64,000 bases of DNA from Numida meleagris. Its lineage: Eukaryota > Chordata > Aves > Galliformes > Numididae. The translations under genes and the position numbers were made by a program. Below the pieces are notes generated by a model. That model was given only the letters and a program-made list of their open reading frames with translations. It was not told where the DNA came from and ran no database searches. Position 1 is the stretch's first letter. The number at the start of each line of letters is the position of its first letter. Of this stretch, positions 48,201 to 61,100 are shown one piece after another. The DNA is taken from assembly GCF_002078875.1 (NCBI RefSeq), contig NC_034411.1:33498260-33562259 (forward strand), given 5' to 3'.

Positions 48201-51200
48201 TTTTATTTGTTGTTCAAATGCTTACAGTTCAGATCCCTTTGGGTGAATTTTTTGCAACCCTTTGTTGCTGCCTATCTCAGCTGTTCTCTACGCTTGCACA
48301 GATTTTCAAGAACCTTGTTTTCCAAATACGTGAACTTAGATGGTATAAAATTTTCCTGAACAAATAGCTGTCAATAGCTTGTTTTTAAGAAGAAATGTTC
48401 ACTTTACTTTTAAATAAGTAAGAGTACACTAGCAACCATTTTAAACAATCATAAAGCGCACACTGGACCTTTCTGAATGAGAAGTCTTCCCTTCTGCAAA
48501 ACAGAAATACCCAGGACAAAATGGAGGAACAGCATCCCAGAGGGAGGAAGTTGGCTTTGAAGTCCCATCATTTTAAAAAGCCCAAAATTACTGTGTTCCT
48601 CCATTATTAATTTTTTAAGCTTATAGAGAGCCAACATGGTTTAATTAAGATCTGAACACTGGAGCCCGTACTATGACTTTAGTGTTGGTCTGTATCAGTC
48701 TGTCAAAATCTCTTTTTCTTTCCCACTCTTACCGGCTTGTCTTGATCAGCTAAAGTCCCTGCTGAGCGTTTCAGAACCAGCAGCATATCTTCATTTTGAG
48801 GGTAAAGGATCTGCACTGTTCTGACGCTTTAAGCTTACTTAATTTACCATTTTCTATCATCCACCTTTTGTCTATTGTGTTCATTTTATCTTAAATTTTA
48901 AAAAAAGTGTAAAACTTACCAGGGCAGAACCCAGCAGCACCGTGTTTGTAGAAAGACTTTCAACACTGATTAACTAGAGCCTAATCCACAAGTACTATAA
49001 CATATACATAAATTCTACACTTCTGCCTTGTTATATTTTAGGATGTCTGACCGCCTTTTGCTCATTCTGCGTTCTGCCCTAAAACTCGACCCTCCCACCA
49101 CATTTCAATCAGCCCTAAACATGCAAAGGTTTCCATACATGCTTAATTTTCAGCCCTGCAAGTAGCTTCAGTGTGACTGAAGTAACTCACACACTATGTA
49201 GTTCTACTAATGAGTAACATTTCAAAGGACCAGGGCCTAAAATGTTAGTAACACAGGGTTTCCTCCTTTAATGCTTATGTTCTTCTAAATAACTCTAATT
49301 CCTATCCTTTTCAGCTTTCATCAGCATCATCAAGGAACCAGTGTGGGACTGATTAGCACATGAAGAAGCATCATTTAAGTGTAGTTTTATATCTTGCATC
49401 TAATTTAACTCAAGAACTATCTTATATACCTGTGTTTAACTTTTCATCAGATACATTTTTCTCATCTTAAAAGGTCAAAGGCTTTATCCCCCAGTACTTC
49501 TAACAGGAAATACTACCTCTACAAAGCAAGTAGTAAACACAGACCAGGTCACTATTGTGTATCTCAGTACTTCGAGGAATTTAACAGCTCCACTCTGTAG
49601 TTACATACTTTCCACTAGAATTCCCTCTTGGGTGTTCAGCATTGCACTCATGCATACTGTTATTTTGTGCAGAGTAGTTGTGGGCTGTTTGATAGTCATA
49701 GTATTTCCCACTGGTGTGGCTGCACATATAGAACGTTTGGAAAGAGCACATGTGCACATGTGGTATTTTGCTGTATTGCAGGGATAAAGATGTTTAGGTG
49801 TTATATGTTAATGTATTTGAAGAGAGATGTAAGTACTAACAGCTTTAATCTCAAATGGATTAACAAGATTAAAAACTTTAGAGAGAGAAGACCATAGGCT
49901 AAGAGAGGAAGAAAAGATGCAAGAAGGAAAAAATAATAGAGATGAGGCACAAACAAATGACCCAGAACTATAGGAAGGCAGTTCCCAGTTGCTGAAGCTC
50001 CAAATAAGAGACAGTTCTTGTTGCTGCACTGCTGAGGTTACTTGATAACAGAGTGAGTGTTTTTAAAGAGCAGAGAGATGGAGTCATTTTGTGGATAGTA
50101 AATGTATAAGACAGAACAGCAGGCAAATATAACCATCAGAGTCTTCGCAGGTAAAATTATGACTACAGAAAAAGAGTATCATCAATAAAAAAAAACAATA
50201 CAGCATTAGGTAGGAAGTGGAAAGATAAAATCTCTAGAAGCTAAACTGAACAGCAAGAGATAAGACAATGAGCATCAAGACATACAGGAATTCAGAATGA
50301 ATATGTGAAAAGGGAAAGGAGGGATGTTTTAAACTCTCTTAAAGGAAAGAAAACAAGAAACCGGGGAAACTGGAAAGGAAATCAAGGTACCAGAGCTAAC
50401 AAACCTTCAAAGGAAAGATATGCATGGCAGATGCTCAGAGAAGATTAACAGCTCAGAGAAAGCAGTTCCACGCAGGTAATGCTAAGCATATACATATACA
50501 TACATATCTATGTTACATATTTCTGACTAGGTAAAACTATCTTCCTCGTGCAATCAAAGGATGGTTCACAGGTAAGCAGATCACAATGACACTAGGAACA
50601 AGAGAGCAACACTTTCCAGGTGGAAAAAAAACGACTTCAGAGAAAGAAATTAGAGTAGGATAACAGCAGGAAAAGTAATACCTAAGGGACCTTGTTTGGA
50701 GCAGTAAGCTGTTACCTGGAGGGGAATATGGGCAACAGATTTAGAGATGCTGAGAGGTTTGGATATCATAGGACTTCATCAAAAGGAGAAGCAGAGATAA
50801 GAATAAAAGCAATTGTGGAAATAAGCATCCTAAGAAAAAGTACTGTTCATACCCGGGACTTCTTGAAAAGGTAGATGAATACAGGAACTTACAGAAGAGT
50901 TAATCAGATAACAAGGAAGAAAAAGGTCAAGAAGCGTGCAGACACTAACCCCAGTAGATTAGTGGAAGGACATGAATTTCATCTGAATATCAGCCAGGAG
51001 GAATACGTATACAGAATTTATATAGATACTCATACAGACTACTCTGTACAGGAATACAAAATTTCTAAAGTGTTAAAAGAAGATCACAGCTGTAGTAACA
51101 CAAGTTACTAAGAACAAAAACACAAGCTAGAAGGAAGCTACGCGTCAGAAAACAGTTTATGATACAGCTTATTAATGGTCTCTGTGACTGACTTTTCCCA

Positions 51201-52429
51201 GACATAATTCTTTCTCAGCATGTGCTCTATCAGTCCAGTCATTTGAGTTTTAAAATGTATTTAATGCTTCCAAACCAAACCCAAGTGCACACAAGCATGT
51301 CCGCATATGAAGAGGAACCATTTAATCTCATGCCTGCAGAATGCCCTGTGTGTTTTTAATTTATAGTTAGAACTGCTCTGCCTTCATACCTTATAGATAC
51401 ATCTTATAGGAAACACCTGGTTTCTTGGGCCATGCTGGCTCAGGACAGTTTCTCAGATCAGTGCTGATACAAAACCTATCGATGAAACGTTACCTTGACC
51501 GCAAGCATATAAGAAGTTTTAAACTCCTGATACTGTTTCCTGAAATTTATAGAACATGTGTGAAGAAACATTAAGATGCATAAATTCCAGTATGTGCTCT
51601 CTGACCATCTTTGTCACCAAACTCAGTAAGGGTAGTTGAAGATTTGTCATGCAAAGATTGTTTCATAGTTTCTAGTGAAAAGGATTTATCCACATCTCCA
51701 TTTCAGCTCTTGTCTACCCATTTTCGATGAAGTCCTGCACTCTAACTCTTTCTATGAATCTAAAATTTAGAAGCCTTGCTGGCCATTACCCTTGGCACTT
51801 TCATATGCCCACCCTGTGATCTGAACCAGAAAACAAAAGAAAAACTTTCTGAAAAAGAAAGGTCACAGCAGAATAACTCAGTGTTGTGGTCTGATGTTGT
51901 TTGAAGCTGTCTACTGAACTCACTGAGCTCTCCCAGAGCTTCAGACAGAGGGGTTATGTAGGATTTTTTTAAAAAAAAAAAAGAAACTCTACTGTTCAGA
52001 AGCTTTTCCTAGCTTTGATGACAACTCCTCTGAAATTGCTTATTTTTCAGATCAGTGGAGAGTGATACAGAAGGTCTTGGATCATTACAGAACATGAAGA
52101 TCCTTACATATCTGAGCATATTGCAAGTGACAGCAGAACACAGAGCAAGCCCCCAACAACACCGTCAGCAGCCAGAGCTAAGAAAATAACATTCGCTGGA
52201 ATTTTCCTTGTTTACAGATGTTTTCTGACTTCTTTATTGACCCAGTGCTCTGGTATGTTTAAAGCAGTCAAAGACATATTACAGCAGTCCTACTGCTTGA
52301 TGCAGAAACATGGGGAAAAGATCATCTAATGAACCACACTGATGGTCAAGTCAACAATGCAGTCTGCATACAGATGCAGATGGCAGCTATCCTAACAGCA
52401 GCACCCTTCCCATCTCTTCAAAGAGCAGA

Positions 52430-52655
52430 CTTCTGTAGGCTCAGGAGACTGCAGTTGAGGAAAAGATTACAGTGAAAAAGCGAGGGGAAAGAAAGGGAGA
52501 AAAAGAGTCTACCTCCTGTGGAAGAATGAGCAACTCGGGGAGAATACAAAGAAGTTGCTAAGATATGCAGGGAGAAAATCAGAAAGGCAAAAGCCCACCT
52601 TGAACTCAACTTGACCACTGTAGTAAAAGAGACTTTTTTTTTTTTTAAACAAATA
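52430..52655 (+). mobile_element. CR1 fragment from between endonuclease and RT
   Basis: The frame gives YLLWKN and, after a small shift, YKEVAKICREKIRKAKAHLELNL followed by VVKET, which corresponds to the linker region of CR1 ORF2 upstream of the reverse transcriptase (RD..R.CRDKIRKAKAQLELNLAR.VK.NKK). It stops at a T-run (about 52635-52646). The next CR1 block, only about 20 bp on, is from downstream of the RT, so about 1.3 kb of the element is absent. Confidence 0.75.
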
Positions 52656-52664
52656 TACTAACAG

Positions 52665-53257
52665 TAAGAGGAAGGCATCCTGGCTTGTATCAGAAATAGT
52701 GTTCTCAGCAGAAGCAGGGAAGCGATCATATGTATATACTAAGCTCTAGTGATGCCACATCTCAAGTTCAGTGTTCAGCTTTGGGCCCCTCTCTACAAGA
52801 AAGATGTCAAGGCCCTGGAGCATGCTCAGAGAAGGGCAACAAAGCTGGTGAGGGGTCTGGAGTACTAGTCTTATGAGGAGGAGCAGCTGAGGGAACTAAG
52901 ATTGTTCAGTCTGAAGAAGAGGAGGCTCAGGGGAGACCTCATCACTCTCTGTAACTACCTGAAGGGAGGTTTTGGCCTCTTCTCCCATGTAACTAGTGAC
53001 AGAACTACAGGTAACAGCCTCAAGTTGTGCCATAGGAGGTTCAGGTTGGATATTAGGAAAAATTTCTTGTCTAAAGGAGTGGTCAGGTGCCAAAACAGGC
53101 TGCCCAGGGAGGTGATTGAGTCACTGTCCCTGGAGATGTTCAAGAAACATTTAGATGTTGTAATAAGGGACATGATTTAGTAGGGAAATATTGGTAGTAG
53201 GTGGATAGTTGGAATGGATGATCTTACAGATCTTTCCCAACCTTGGTGATTCTAAGA
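52665..53257 (+). mobile_element. CR1 3' portion
   Basis: Begins with a segment equal to GCIRNSVASRSREAI, then 'tgttcagctttgggcccctc' ([25 protein letters not shown]), then 'cagtctgaagaagaggaggc' ([22 protein letters not shown]), [10 protein letters not shown] and the ORF2 end [10 protein letters not shown] with TAG near 53180. It finishes 'aaccttggtgattctaagat'. The final 92 codons are open. Subfamily resembles the 13.7 kb copy. Confidence 0.93.
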
Positions 53258-54394
53258 TGGGCAATGGAAAGAAGCACACACTGCAGCCCTCTTATGGAAA
53301 CAGGAGCCAAAGCTCAAGACTCTGCCACAATGAACAGAGCCCTTGGAACCATTGCCAAGCCACACTGGAAAGAGGAAAACAGGCAGTCTGGAGCAACACT
53401 TCCACAGGCACACTGCTGGCCTGACCCACATCAGCTGTGGTAGAAAGCTGCCTCCTAAAGGATACAGAGCAGCAAGCACAAGGGGACTCACGCTGCTTCT
53501 TTCTTTCACCTCCCCCCAGTTCTGACATATGCAGGTTTGCACATGAATGGTCTTCTTTTTCTTGAGAGAGTCTCTGAAACTTGTGACCTAAAAGTTTAAA
53601 ATTTTAGCCACCAAAAGGATAGAAGAGCAAGAAATCTTTCTTCTTTTCTCTTGAAGGCTAGAACTTCAAGATATTCCCTTCATTTTCATTGCATTTGACA
53701 CATGACTTCTGACTGCAAAATGCGTCTCTGAAGTTTCCATGTTCAACAGGAGATTTTCAGTGCTCATCCATAATATTTCTCTTGTGGGAGAAGGTGAACC
53801 TCCTCATGGGAAATCAGTGACCTGGAATAGCAGATAGTGGCGGAGCTGCCTGGCATCCACCAGCATCTCTGCTCCTTTAGGTACTGGCCCACTCCGCACT
53901 CAGGCAAGTGAAACAAACTGCTCAAGTTGCATCAGCCACTACAGAGCACAAGTCCACATATCATATTTTACCAAATCTTGAAGCAGAAGTTCCTTGCTTT
54001 CTTCTTGAAGTGTCAAGCTGAAAAACTCACAATAAGCTACACTTAAAATAAGGCTGTCTGCAGTGCAGCAGCATTATTTCTCCTCCAGTGTGCCTTCAGA
54101 GCAGAGTACAGAGCACACAGCCTGCAAAAGGGCATCTAGCTGGCACATCTGTGCTGACAGTGTTTCCTGCAGAGCCCTGTAAGCTCTCACCTTTGGCAGG
54201 CAGACATGAAATGGGGAGAGAAAGAGACCGCCTATGGGAACAATATGAAAAGGCAGTAACAGTTTAATAGAAATGAGAGGAGGATAACAATCTGAAGAGT
54301 TACACAACTAAGGTACAAATCCTGAGAGTCAATGGAACCATTCCTGGAAAAAGTGGGAGCACAATTTGTTAGCATGAAATATTTCTGTTGGTTT

Positions 54395-54480
54395 TAAGGT
54401 TATTTTGATCATCTAGTCTGATCTCAAGTTGTCATGTTAGATGTTGGCTTCTTCTCACAGCACGCCCTCATTTTGCTCCT
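54395..54480 (-). mobile_element. Possible ancient archosaur CR1-type tail
   Basis: 'ttattttgatcatctagtct' followed by 'gatctcaagttg' resembles the 'gatcatctagtctgacctc' tail found on many old CR1-type repeats in turtles, crocodiles and birds. Only about 45 bp are convincing. Orientation is given as minus because such tails usually read this way at the 3' end of a reverse-strand copy. Confidence 0.35.
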
Positions 54481-55091
54481 TTCCCAATTACTTTTCCTCC
54501 TGCTTTACAAGTTAACTAGCAGCTCACAGAATGGGTAATTTAAACACCAATCTTACTCCTGCTTATTCAAATAAGTTGGAAGATGTTTTTAGTAAAACTT
54601 AAACCGCTCTGTAGCCTCTGAATTCTCTTTTGCGGGAAGAAGAGTGTTGTTGACCCACTGAACAGACCTACTCAAAGGGGAGGGTTATTTGTTTTTATTT
54701 TCTCTATACTTACAATCTTCCACTCCTCAAATTGCTTTCTGGGAAGATGAGCAACAGAGAAGAGAGAACTGCAGTACCCTGTGATTGATTACAGCTTTTC
54801 TCCCAAGTTGTTCTCCTCATTTATTTCAGGTGACATTTGCAAAAGCTAACGCAATGTTAAATTCATCCGTTTCTGGAGGAAGAAAACATCTAGCGATGAG
54901 AGATCAATTTGTTTCATCAAAAATAATTCTATTTCTTCTCAGTCTGTCATGGGAAACATAATGAATACTTTAACGCACTTTCCAAAATATTTCTCAGATA
55001 TATTTCCAAAGCTATTTCACTTCTGAAATATTTAATTTTGTTATCAGTTGGTATTGTTCCTGAGCTTTTTTATCAGTCTGTTTTGTTTTTT

Positions 55092-55102
55092 CCCCCCCCC
55101 CC
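55092..55102. repeat. C11 homopolymer
   Basis: Eleven C directly after a T-rich run; low-complexity pyrimidine tract. Confidence 0.85.
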
Positions 55103-58100
55103 AAAACCTTCCTCTATTTGACTCCACATGCACCTGTACAGCACACACACATTCCCATTTACTGCATAAAGCCATTGAAAAGCTGAGCAAAATTACAATA
55201 TATAATTCCTAGTTTTGGGGCTATGTTGTGTCCTTAACAAAAGACAGTCTCATTCTGAACTGCTCCAGAGGCACCTCAGGAGGGATCTACAGTACATGCT
55301 GGTGGTTATTTATTGTAAGAATAAATGTAAGCTAACATCACATATCTGTTCTAAAGTTCAAGCCCAGTAAGTAGCAATTGTGCCAGCTCATACAGTGGCA
55401 GAAAATATGAAATTAAAGAATTATCCCACATGTGTCTTTTCCTAGGCCCTTCCTTGTGCCCCTGCAGAGGGAGAGAGACCAACCACATGCTGGTTTTGCT
55501 TCTCTTACAACCTGGGATAGCACAGAAGGACGGATGTGCCTGCCAGGCCCTGCCTTGGCATGCAGCCTTCCTTCATGCTCAACTCCTGCAGAATACCTGG
55601 GGCTTTAACCAGTCAGACATTGTCAGTGTCTGCACTGAAGCCAGGCACAAAAGCTGCCTAAAAGCCCCATCTTCCCCCCAGCATACACAGTCTTAACTCC
55701 ACAGTAGAGTGATGGGTCAATATTAGCTGTGAGATACTCTCCCTTCTCTTGCAGTGATTGCAAGTGGGAGCTAGTTAAAGACATAGAGCGTTAATGGGAG
55801 GAGCAAGTGTGTATCTGAGTGTCCTCCAATACACTCAGACATTAGCTTTCTATCTGTAAAACACCATCTGAGCTGCCATAAGACCTGCCTGTATGTGCTC
55901 CAACAGGCCAACTGTCTGGTCAGTTGCTGAGCCTGGCCTCAACACCCCCAAAGGCCACCTGAAAATACAGCATAGGAGTGACCACTGAGCCTAGAGCTCC
56001 TTTCACTGAACAGTAAAGATCAGTATACGAAAGGAATATACACTCATAAGGACACAAGCTGCCAAAGCACCAGTCAGGGCCATCTTCAGCAGCAGAACAC
56101 AGCAGTAAAAGGCAAGCAAGCCAACAACAAGGGCTCAAGGCAGACACATTTTAATTGCTTTCTGTTGCACAGTGCTGTCTATTTAACATTTCAGTCCACC
56201 CTGAAAGAATGAACAGAGTTGCACGCAGACCTCTCATTAGCTGGATCCTCCCATGAGGGCAGGAAAATTGCTGATTCCAGATAGAGCAGTCCTGACAGGG
56301 AGGCACATGAACCAGCAGGTCAAAAAAAAAAAAAAATCTATTGTTCATCTAAAACCACAGAAAACACACAGCCACAAGAGAAGCCTGAAGAAGAGATGAA
56401 GTTCAAAGACTTTCAAAAATGCATGCCTACTCCTAGCCTTTAAAATCCACCTTGCCAGTAACTAAATTGACACATATGGTTTTCTGAACCAAACTCATTG
56501 CTTTTCTTCTTCCTGTTGTAACTTGCTGCTTTGCCCATTTTTGGAGTCACCTAATTTGTGCCCTCTAACTCTGTGCTGGTGACACAGAGTGCTTTCCTCG
56601 TTTTTCTTGTTTTCATTGGCAAGCCTCTTGCTTCCACTAGGTAGCTTCCTCTCCGTTTCTCTGCAGTCACACTGTGGCTCTGCCTGAGACCAGAAATACA
56701 GAGGTGGATTTGCTGCCAAGGGATGGTAGCATCTGCTTCTGAATGAATGATATATGAGCAAGCCCCCAGTGACTGCATTTTACAGATTCAGTTGCAGCTT
56801 TCCAGGACAAAGAACCAACTATCAGGCTAATAACAAAAGATACAGGAATAAATGTGGCTCAGAGGACACCCGCATCAGCAGCCTTCAGAGGCCTCTTGCA
56901 CAAAATGTAGACAACAAACATAGCCAAACAGAAAAGCAGAAATTATTCTGTATGTCAGGGTACCATTATTCAAGGGACAGTGGCAGCAATTCAGACAAGT
57001 ATATCAAAAAAGTGCCCAGTTAAAAAAATAAACTAAAACTGTGTTTTCCTGAAAGCAGACAGCTCAGAAAAATCACTTCCTATCACTCACACTGCAGACC
57101 TAACTGAGCTTCCTAGGCTTGGAGTACCTCCATGGGAGAGCCACAAGGCTGGCATACCCACATTTTGCACAAAGCCCAGGCAGCCAGCACACCACTGCTG
57201 AACATCCGAACAGTCCCACTCCGCCACGCTGCTGCTGGGAAAGCACAGGAAGGCAAGAAATAGAGTAAGCACAGTAAGACAGGCTGGCCACAGACTTAAG
57301 CTACATTAAAGCAAATAGCTCACATGGAGGCAGCAGCAACCTGACCTCAACAAGTTGCAAAATGCAGTTAGCAGGTGTTATCTGACACGGTCAGTGATGC
57401 TACAGCACAGGACACTGTGATACTGTCTTGATGTTTTCAGGATGCCATTTTGTCCAAGATTTTAGAAATTGGACAAAAATTACCTGTCTCCTATCACAAA
57501 GACTAGGAATTTACCCCTTCCTACTGCTGGTGAATGAGTATATCAAGCCCTGTCAGGTTCCCAGGCCAGCCCCTGGCAGGTACCATGGCACAGCAGCATC
57601 CCCACTCAGCAGCTGGCTGACCCCAGCCTGCAGCACTCCCTGCAGATCCAGCTCTAGACTGAACATCCTGTACATGCCACTGCAGCTCACTCTTATCTCA
57701 TAGAAAGTGGTTTAAAAGTACATGCTACTACTTCATTTCTGATAGGTACAAGTTCTGTACTTGTTTTTCTTTGTGGGAGAAAAAAATTAGATGGACGTAC
57801 ATCTCACTCTGTTCTTTTCTGGGATCAATGCCCAGAAATCACAAATGGAAATACACACCACATCCTATGGTTTACAGAAAAAAAAAAAAAGTATATATAA
57901 AGCCATAATTTCCCCTCTGTGCAGCTTCCTGCATCTCTGCCACATTCAGCTACCAAGACATTCAGTGCAGGCTGCGGTAAATGGGCTCCCCAGTACTGCC
58001 TCCTGCTGCAACAGAAAGCGGAGCAGAGCATTGTGCCTGGCTCCCAGGTTTGGGGGTGGGGGGGGGGTCACAGGAGTGAGTCTCTCTAACCACAGGGAGA

Positions 58101-61100
58101 TTGGATGAGGCTGTCGAAGGCATGTTTAAAAATAAATAGCAAAAAAATAATTTCGGATCAGTAACACCAAAAGAAACCTTGCGAAGGTATTATGCAGCAA
58201 ACGGAATACCATTCTGATACATAGGGGCTGGGGAGTACATGGCATGGAATCCCCCAGGCCACAGTATATTCAGTATAGAGCAGTAGGATCAAAGAGCTAC
58301 CAGCCAAGCCCAGATAAGCTGTTTTTCCTGTAGTTATGCTATGCATAGTGGCCATTGTTCATCAGAAACACATGCAAAGCATGAGAAATTTAACTGCAGC
58401 TGTGCCCATCCTGTGCTGGGACACAAGGCCAGCATCGCTGCTGGGCACTGCAGGACCTGTTGGTCTCCTGCAGTTTGTATAGGGGCCACCAGAAGGCTCC
58501 ATCACAGAAGAGAGGCTGCACAAGAGGGGAGTAGGTTATAGCACAGGGAGCAGGACTCCTATCTTCACCAGAAGCTATAAACCTTTAATTAGAGAAGATC
58601 AAGGACCAAACACAAGCATGGCATCCCTAAAGTTCTCCCATTCTCCAACTGTTTTAGTTCAGGACCTCCTGAGGTGCTGTGGTTTCTGCATTGTCAGTAA
58701 ATCCCCATCCCAATTTTCTCTTTCCTGAACTTAGCCAGTGTCCCTCAAGCTACCACAAGTGTGCCCACACCATCCCCCTCACAGGTGGTCTCACACATCC
58801 ACTATCCTTCACATAAGGAACTTCCTTCACACAACTCCCACTAGCTTCATTTGCTGTCCACTCATTCTTGAACTGGAAGACACAGTGAACATTCAGAGAA
58901 CACTGAGCTCTCTACACGCCACTTAGTTAACATTCACAGACTCCTCAGCTGTCTCTTTTCACTCTTGCTGTCCTCCAAGTATTCCAAGCTCTACTACATT
59001 ATCTTTTAAATAAGGAGACCAGAGTTTCATGTACCATTAATGACCCCAGTGGGCCAAGGCAGGCATAGCCACACCTCTTGTGTGCTTGCTAATCAACTGC
59101 TCCAGAAACCAGCTGTCAATTACCACCTCAGAAGGTCATTCTTGCATTACATCTCATTACCTTCATCCAATCAAAAAGAGGGAAATAAAAGTAATTGCTG
59201 TTGTTTTTCTTGTCTCCTGCAGGCTTTCTGTTTTCCAAATGCACTGTGCTAGCTGCTGCATCCTTCACTCAGCATTTTCACTCCTAAGGAAATTTCTTTT
59301 CCCTGGAGCCATTAGCAGCCACAGCACATTTCTTCTTAGAAGCTGACTAGTTCCCCAGACAACTTATCACGTTGTTGATGCATGTCATGACCAACAATGT
59401 AATGACAGACATTTATTCATACCATGAATAGAATAAAAGGTAAGAAGAATCTGTGGTAATAGTGGAGAGGCTCTTAGCTGAAGCAAAGGCTTTGGAGTAG
59501 AAGACATGACCATAATACCAGCTAGAGTGCTTAAAATAAGCAAGGAGGACAAGGAAAAAGAAGAAAGTAAGCAAAACTAATCCAGGACTATATTCATCCT
59601 ATTGCCCTAGGACTTCTTATAGTCTCAGTGGGATCACAGTTCCAGCCCATATAAGGGCAATAATAACATCCATCAGAAAAATCCAGGAATCCACATACAG
59701 AGAGTAGAAAAGACTTTTAAGAAGCCTTGCAATAGGGAAACACGGTGTAATGAATACTTTATGCTTCTTATCTCTTAAAAGACAATTATATCAGCTGTGT
59801 GTGCGTGCTTCATAGCTCTGTTTGATCAGAGGTACAGTTTTCATCAACAGAAACTGATTCACTAACATTGTAACAGGATGTGACCATGTAGCCATTGTTT
59901 TGTAAATACAGTAAGTAACGGCAACAAAAGTAATCTTTTCGACCCATTTGTTGCTGCTGTGCTTAGTGAGCAATAGTTCTTCCTTACCAGTCTTCTGCAG
60001 GAGGACTACAGGAAAACTGAATTTACTTTTATGAAAGTCCCTGATGATGACAAGTTCTGGAGCATTTGCCTCCTTTTGCTGCTTTTGGAGCCCAGCTGAA
60101 CAGTTCACTCTCCGTGTATCCACAGAAGGTAACTTCCCTACCAGACATGCTACATTAACTTCAGATTGCCTTCTGCTCAGGGAAAAAACGAACGAAAGGA
60201 AAACTCTCTGCAAGGTAACCTTTAAATAATATTATTTAGATACTCTATGATTTTGAGAATGCAAAACTTCCTCTAGAAGAGGAGTTAACTTGCAGCCAAA
60301 AACACCTTGTCTGCCAAGTGACCACGACTAAGGCATGCTGAGTTTGCCTGCTGTCTCCATCAGACTCCACAGCAGTTTTTCTGGCTCAGTGCAAAGAACC
60401 TACCTTTTGTTTTATTCCATCAACATCTTTACTAGCTTAGCCATGAATAAAATGCTGTGATATTACCATATAAAATGCTTGTCCCCAAGTCATAGCACAT
60501 GCACTCTTTCAGAAGACATCTCTTTTATTACTTGAGAGAACCATTAGCGCCCAGCAGCTCGAGTTATGCCACCTTGGCTGGCAAGGCTTAAGTCACTTTA
60601 TTGCAGAAAATACAGCATAAACAAAAACATATCCTCCGGCAATTACAATACCAAATTCAGGGCCACATCAGGGCTATTTTGTAACATTTTTGTGTATCTC
60701 TTTCAGACCATAATTTCCAGCTTTTCTTACAAATAAAATTAGATTAGACTTAAGAGATCAGAGAACCTTGTTCCTGGACAGATGTAGGCTAATTGGCAAT
60801 GCCCTGACCCCCAGAGGGGTCTGCAGTCAGCATGATATATCAAGAGCTATTATAGTTAATGGGTTAGTCCTAATTGCACCTTCTTTCCCCAAAACACTGC
60901 ACTAAAAATATGCCCTGTGGAGACAGAATGTGCTGCTTGGTCATTCACACAATACTTGAGTACTCCAGCAAACTAACCTAGTGCTTACAGCATGAATTAA
61001 CACATCAAAGATGTGTACTTTAGAAGTGGGAGACAATAAATGCAAAGAAGAGAGAATGTTACATAGTTGACTTTGCTTCTTCCTTCAAATTCTGCCTTCA

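Larger units (their letters stand above)
43986..52429. other. Long unique non-coding stretch
   Basis: About 8.4 kb without a recognised transposon or gene. Notable contents are a T32 tract (44756-44787), an unassigned minus-strand open frame (44986-45276) and a G-rich run near 45135-45147. Two plus-strand frames at 50692-50874 and 50875-51111 are in the same frame, separated only by one TAG, but match nothing known. Confidence 0.42.

Noticed and set aside
50692..51111. Two consecutive plus-strand frames separated by a single TAG, 140 codons in total
   Set aside because: Rich in Lys, Arg and Glu because of purine-rich DNA; no family resemblance and no conserved-looking motif.
59791..60213. 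Minus-strand open frame of 140 codons
   Set aside because: Length is within chance expectation for 64 kb of this composition; no domain, start context or splice evidence; retained only as a non-coding stretch.
60800..60835. CCCCCAGAGGGGTC, somewhat like a CTCF core
   Set aside because: Lacks the GGC part of the core; weaker than the motif at 41921 and palindromic by composition.
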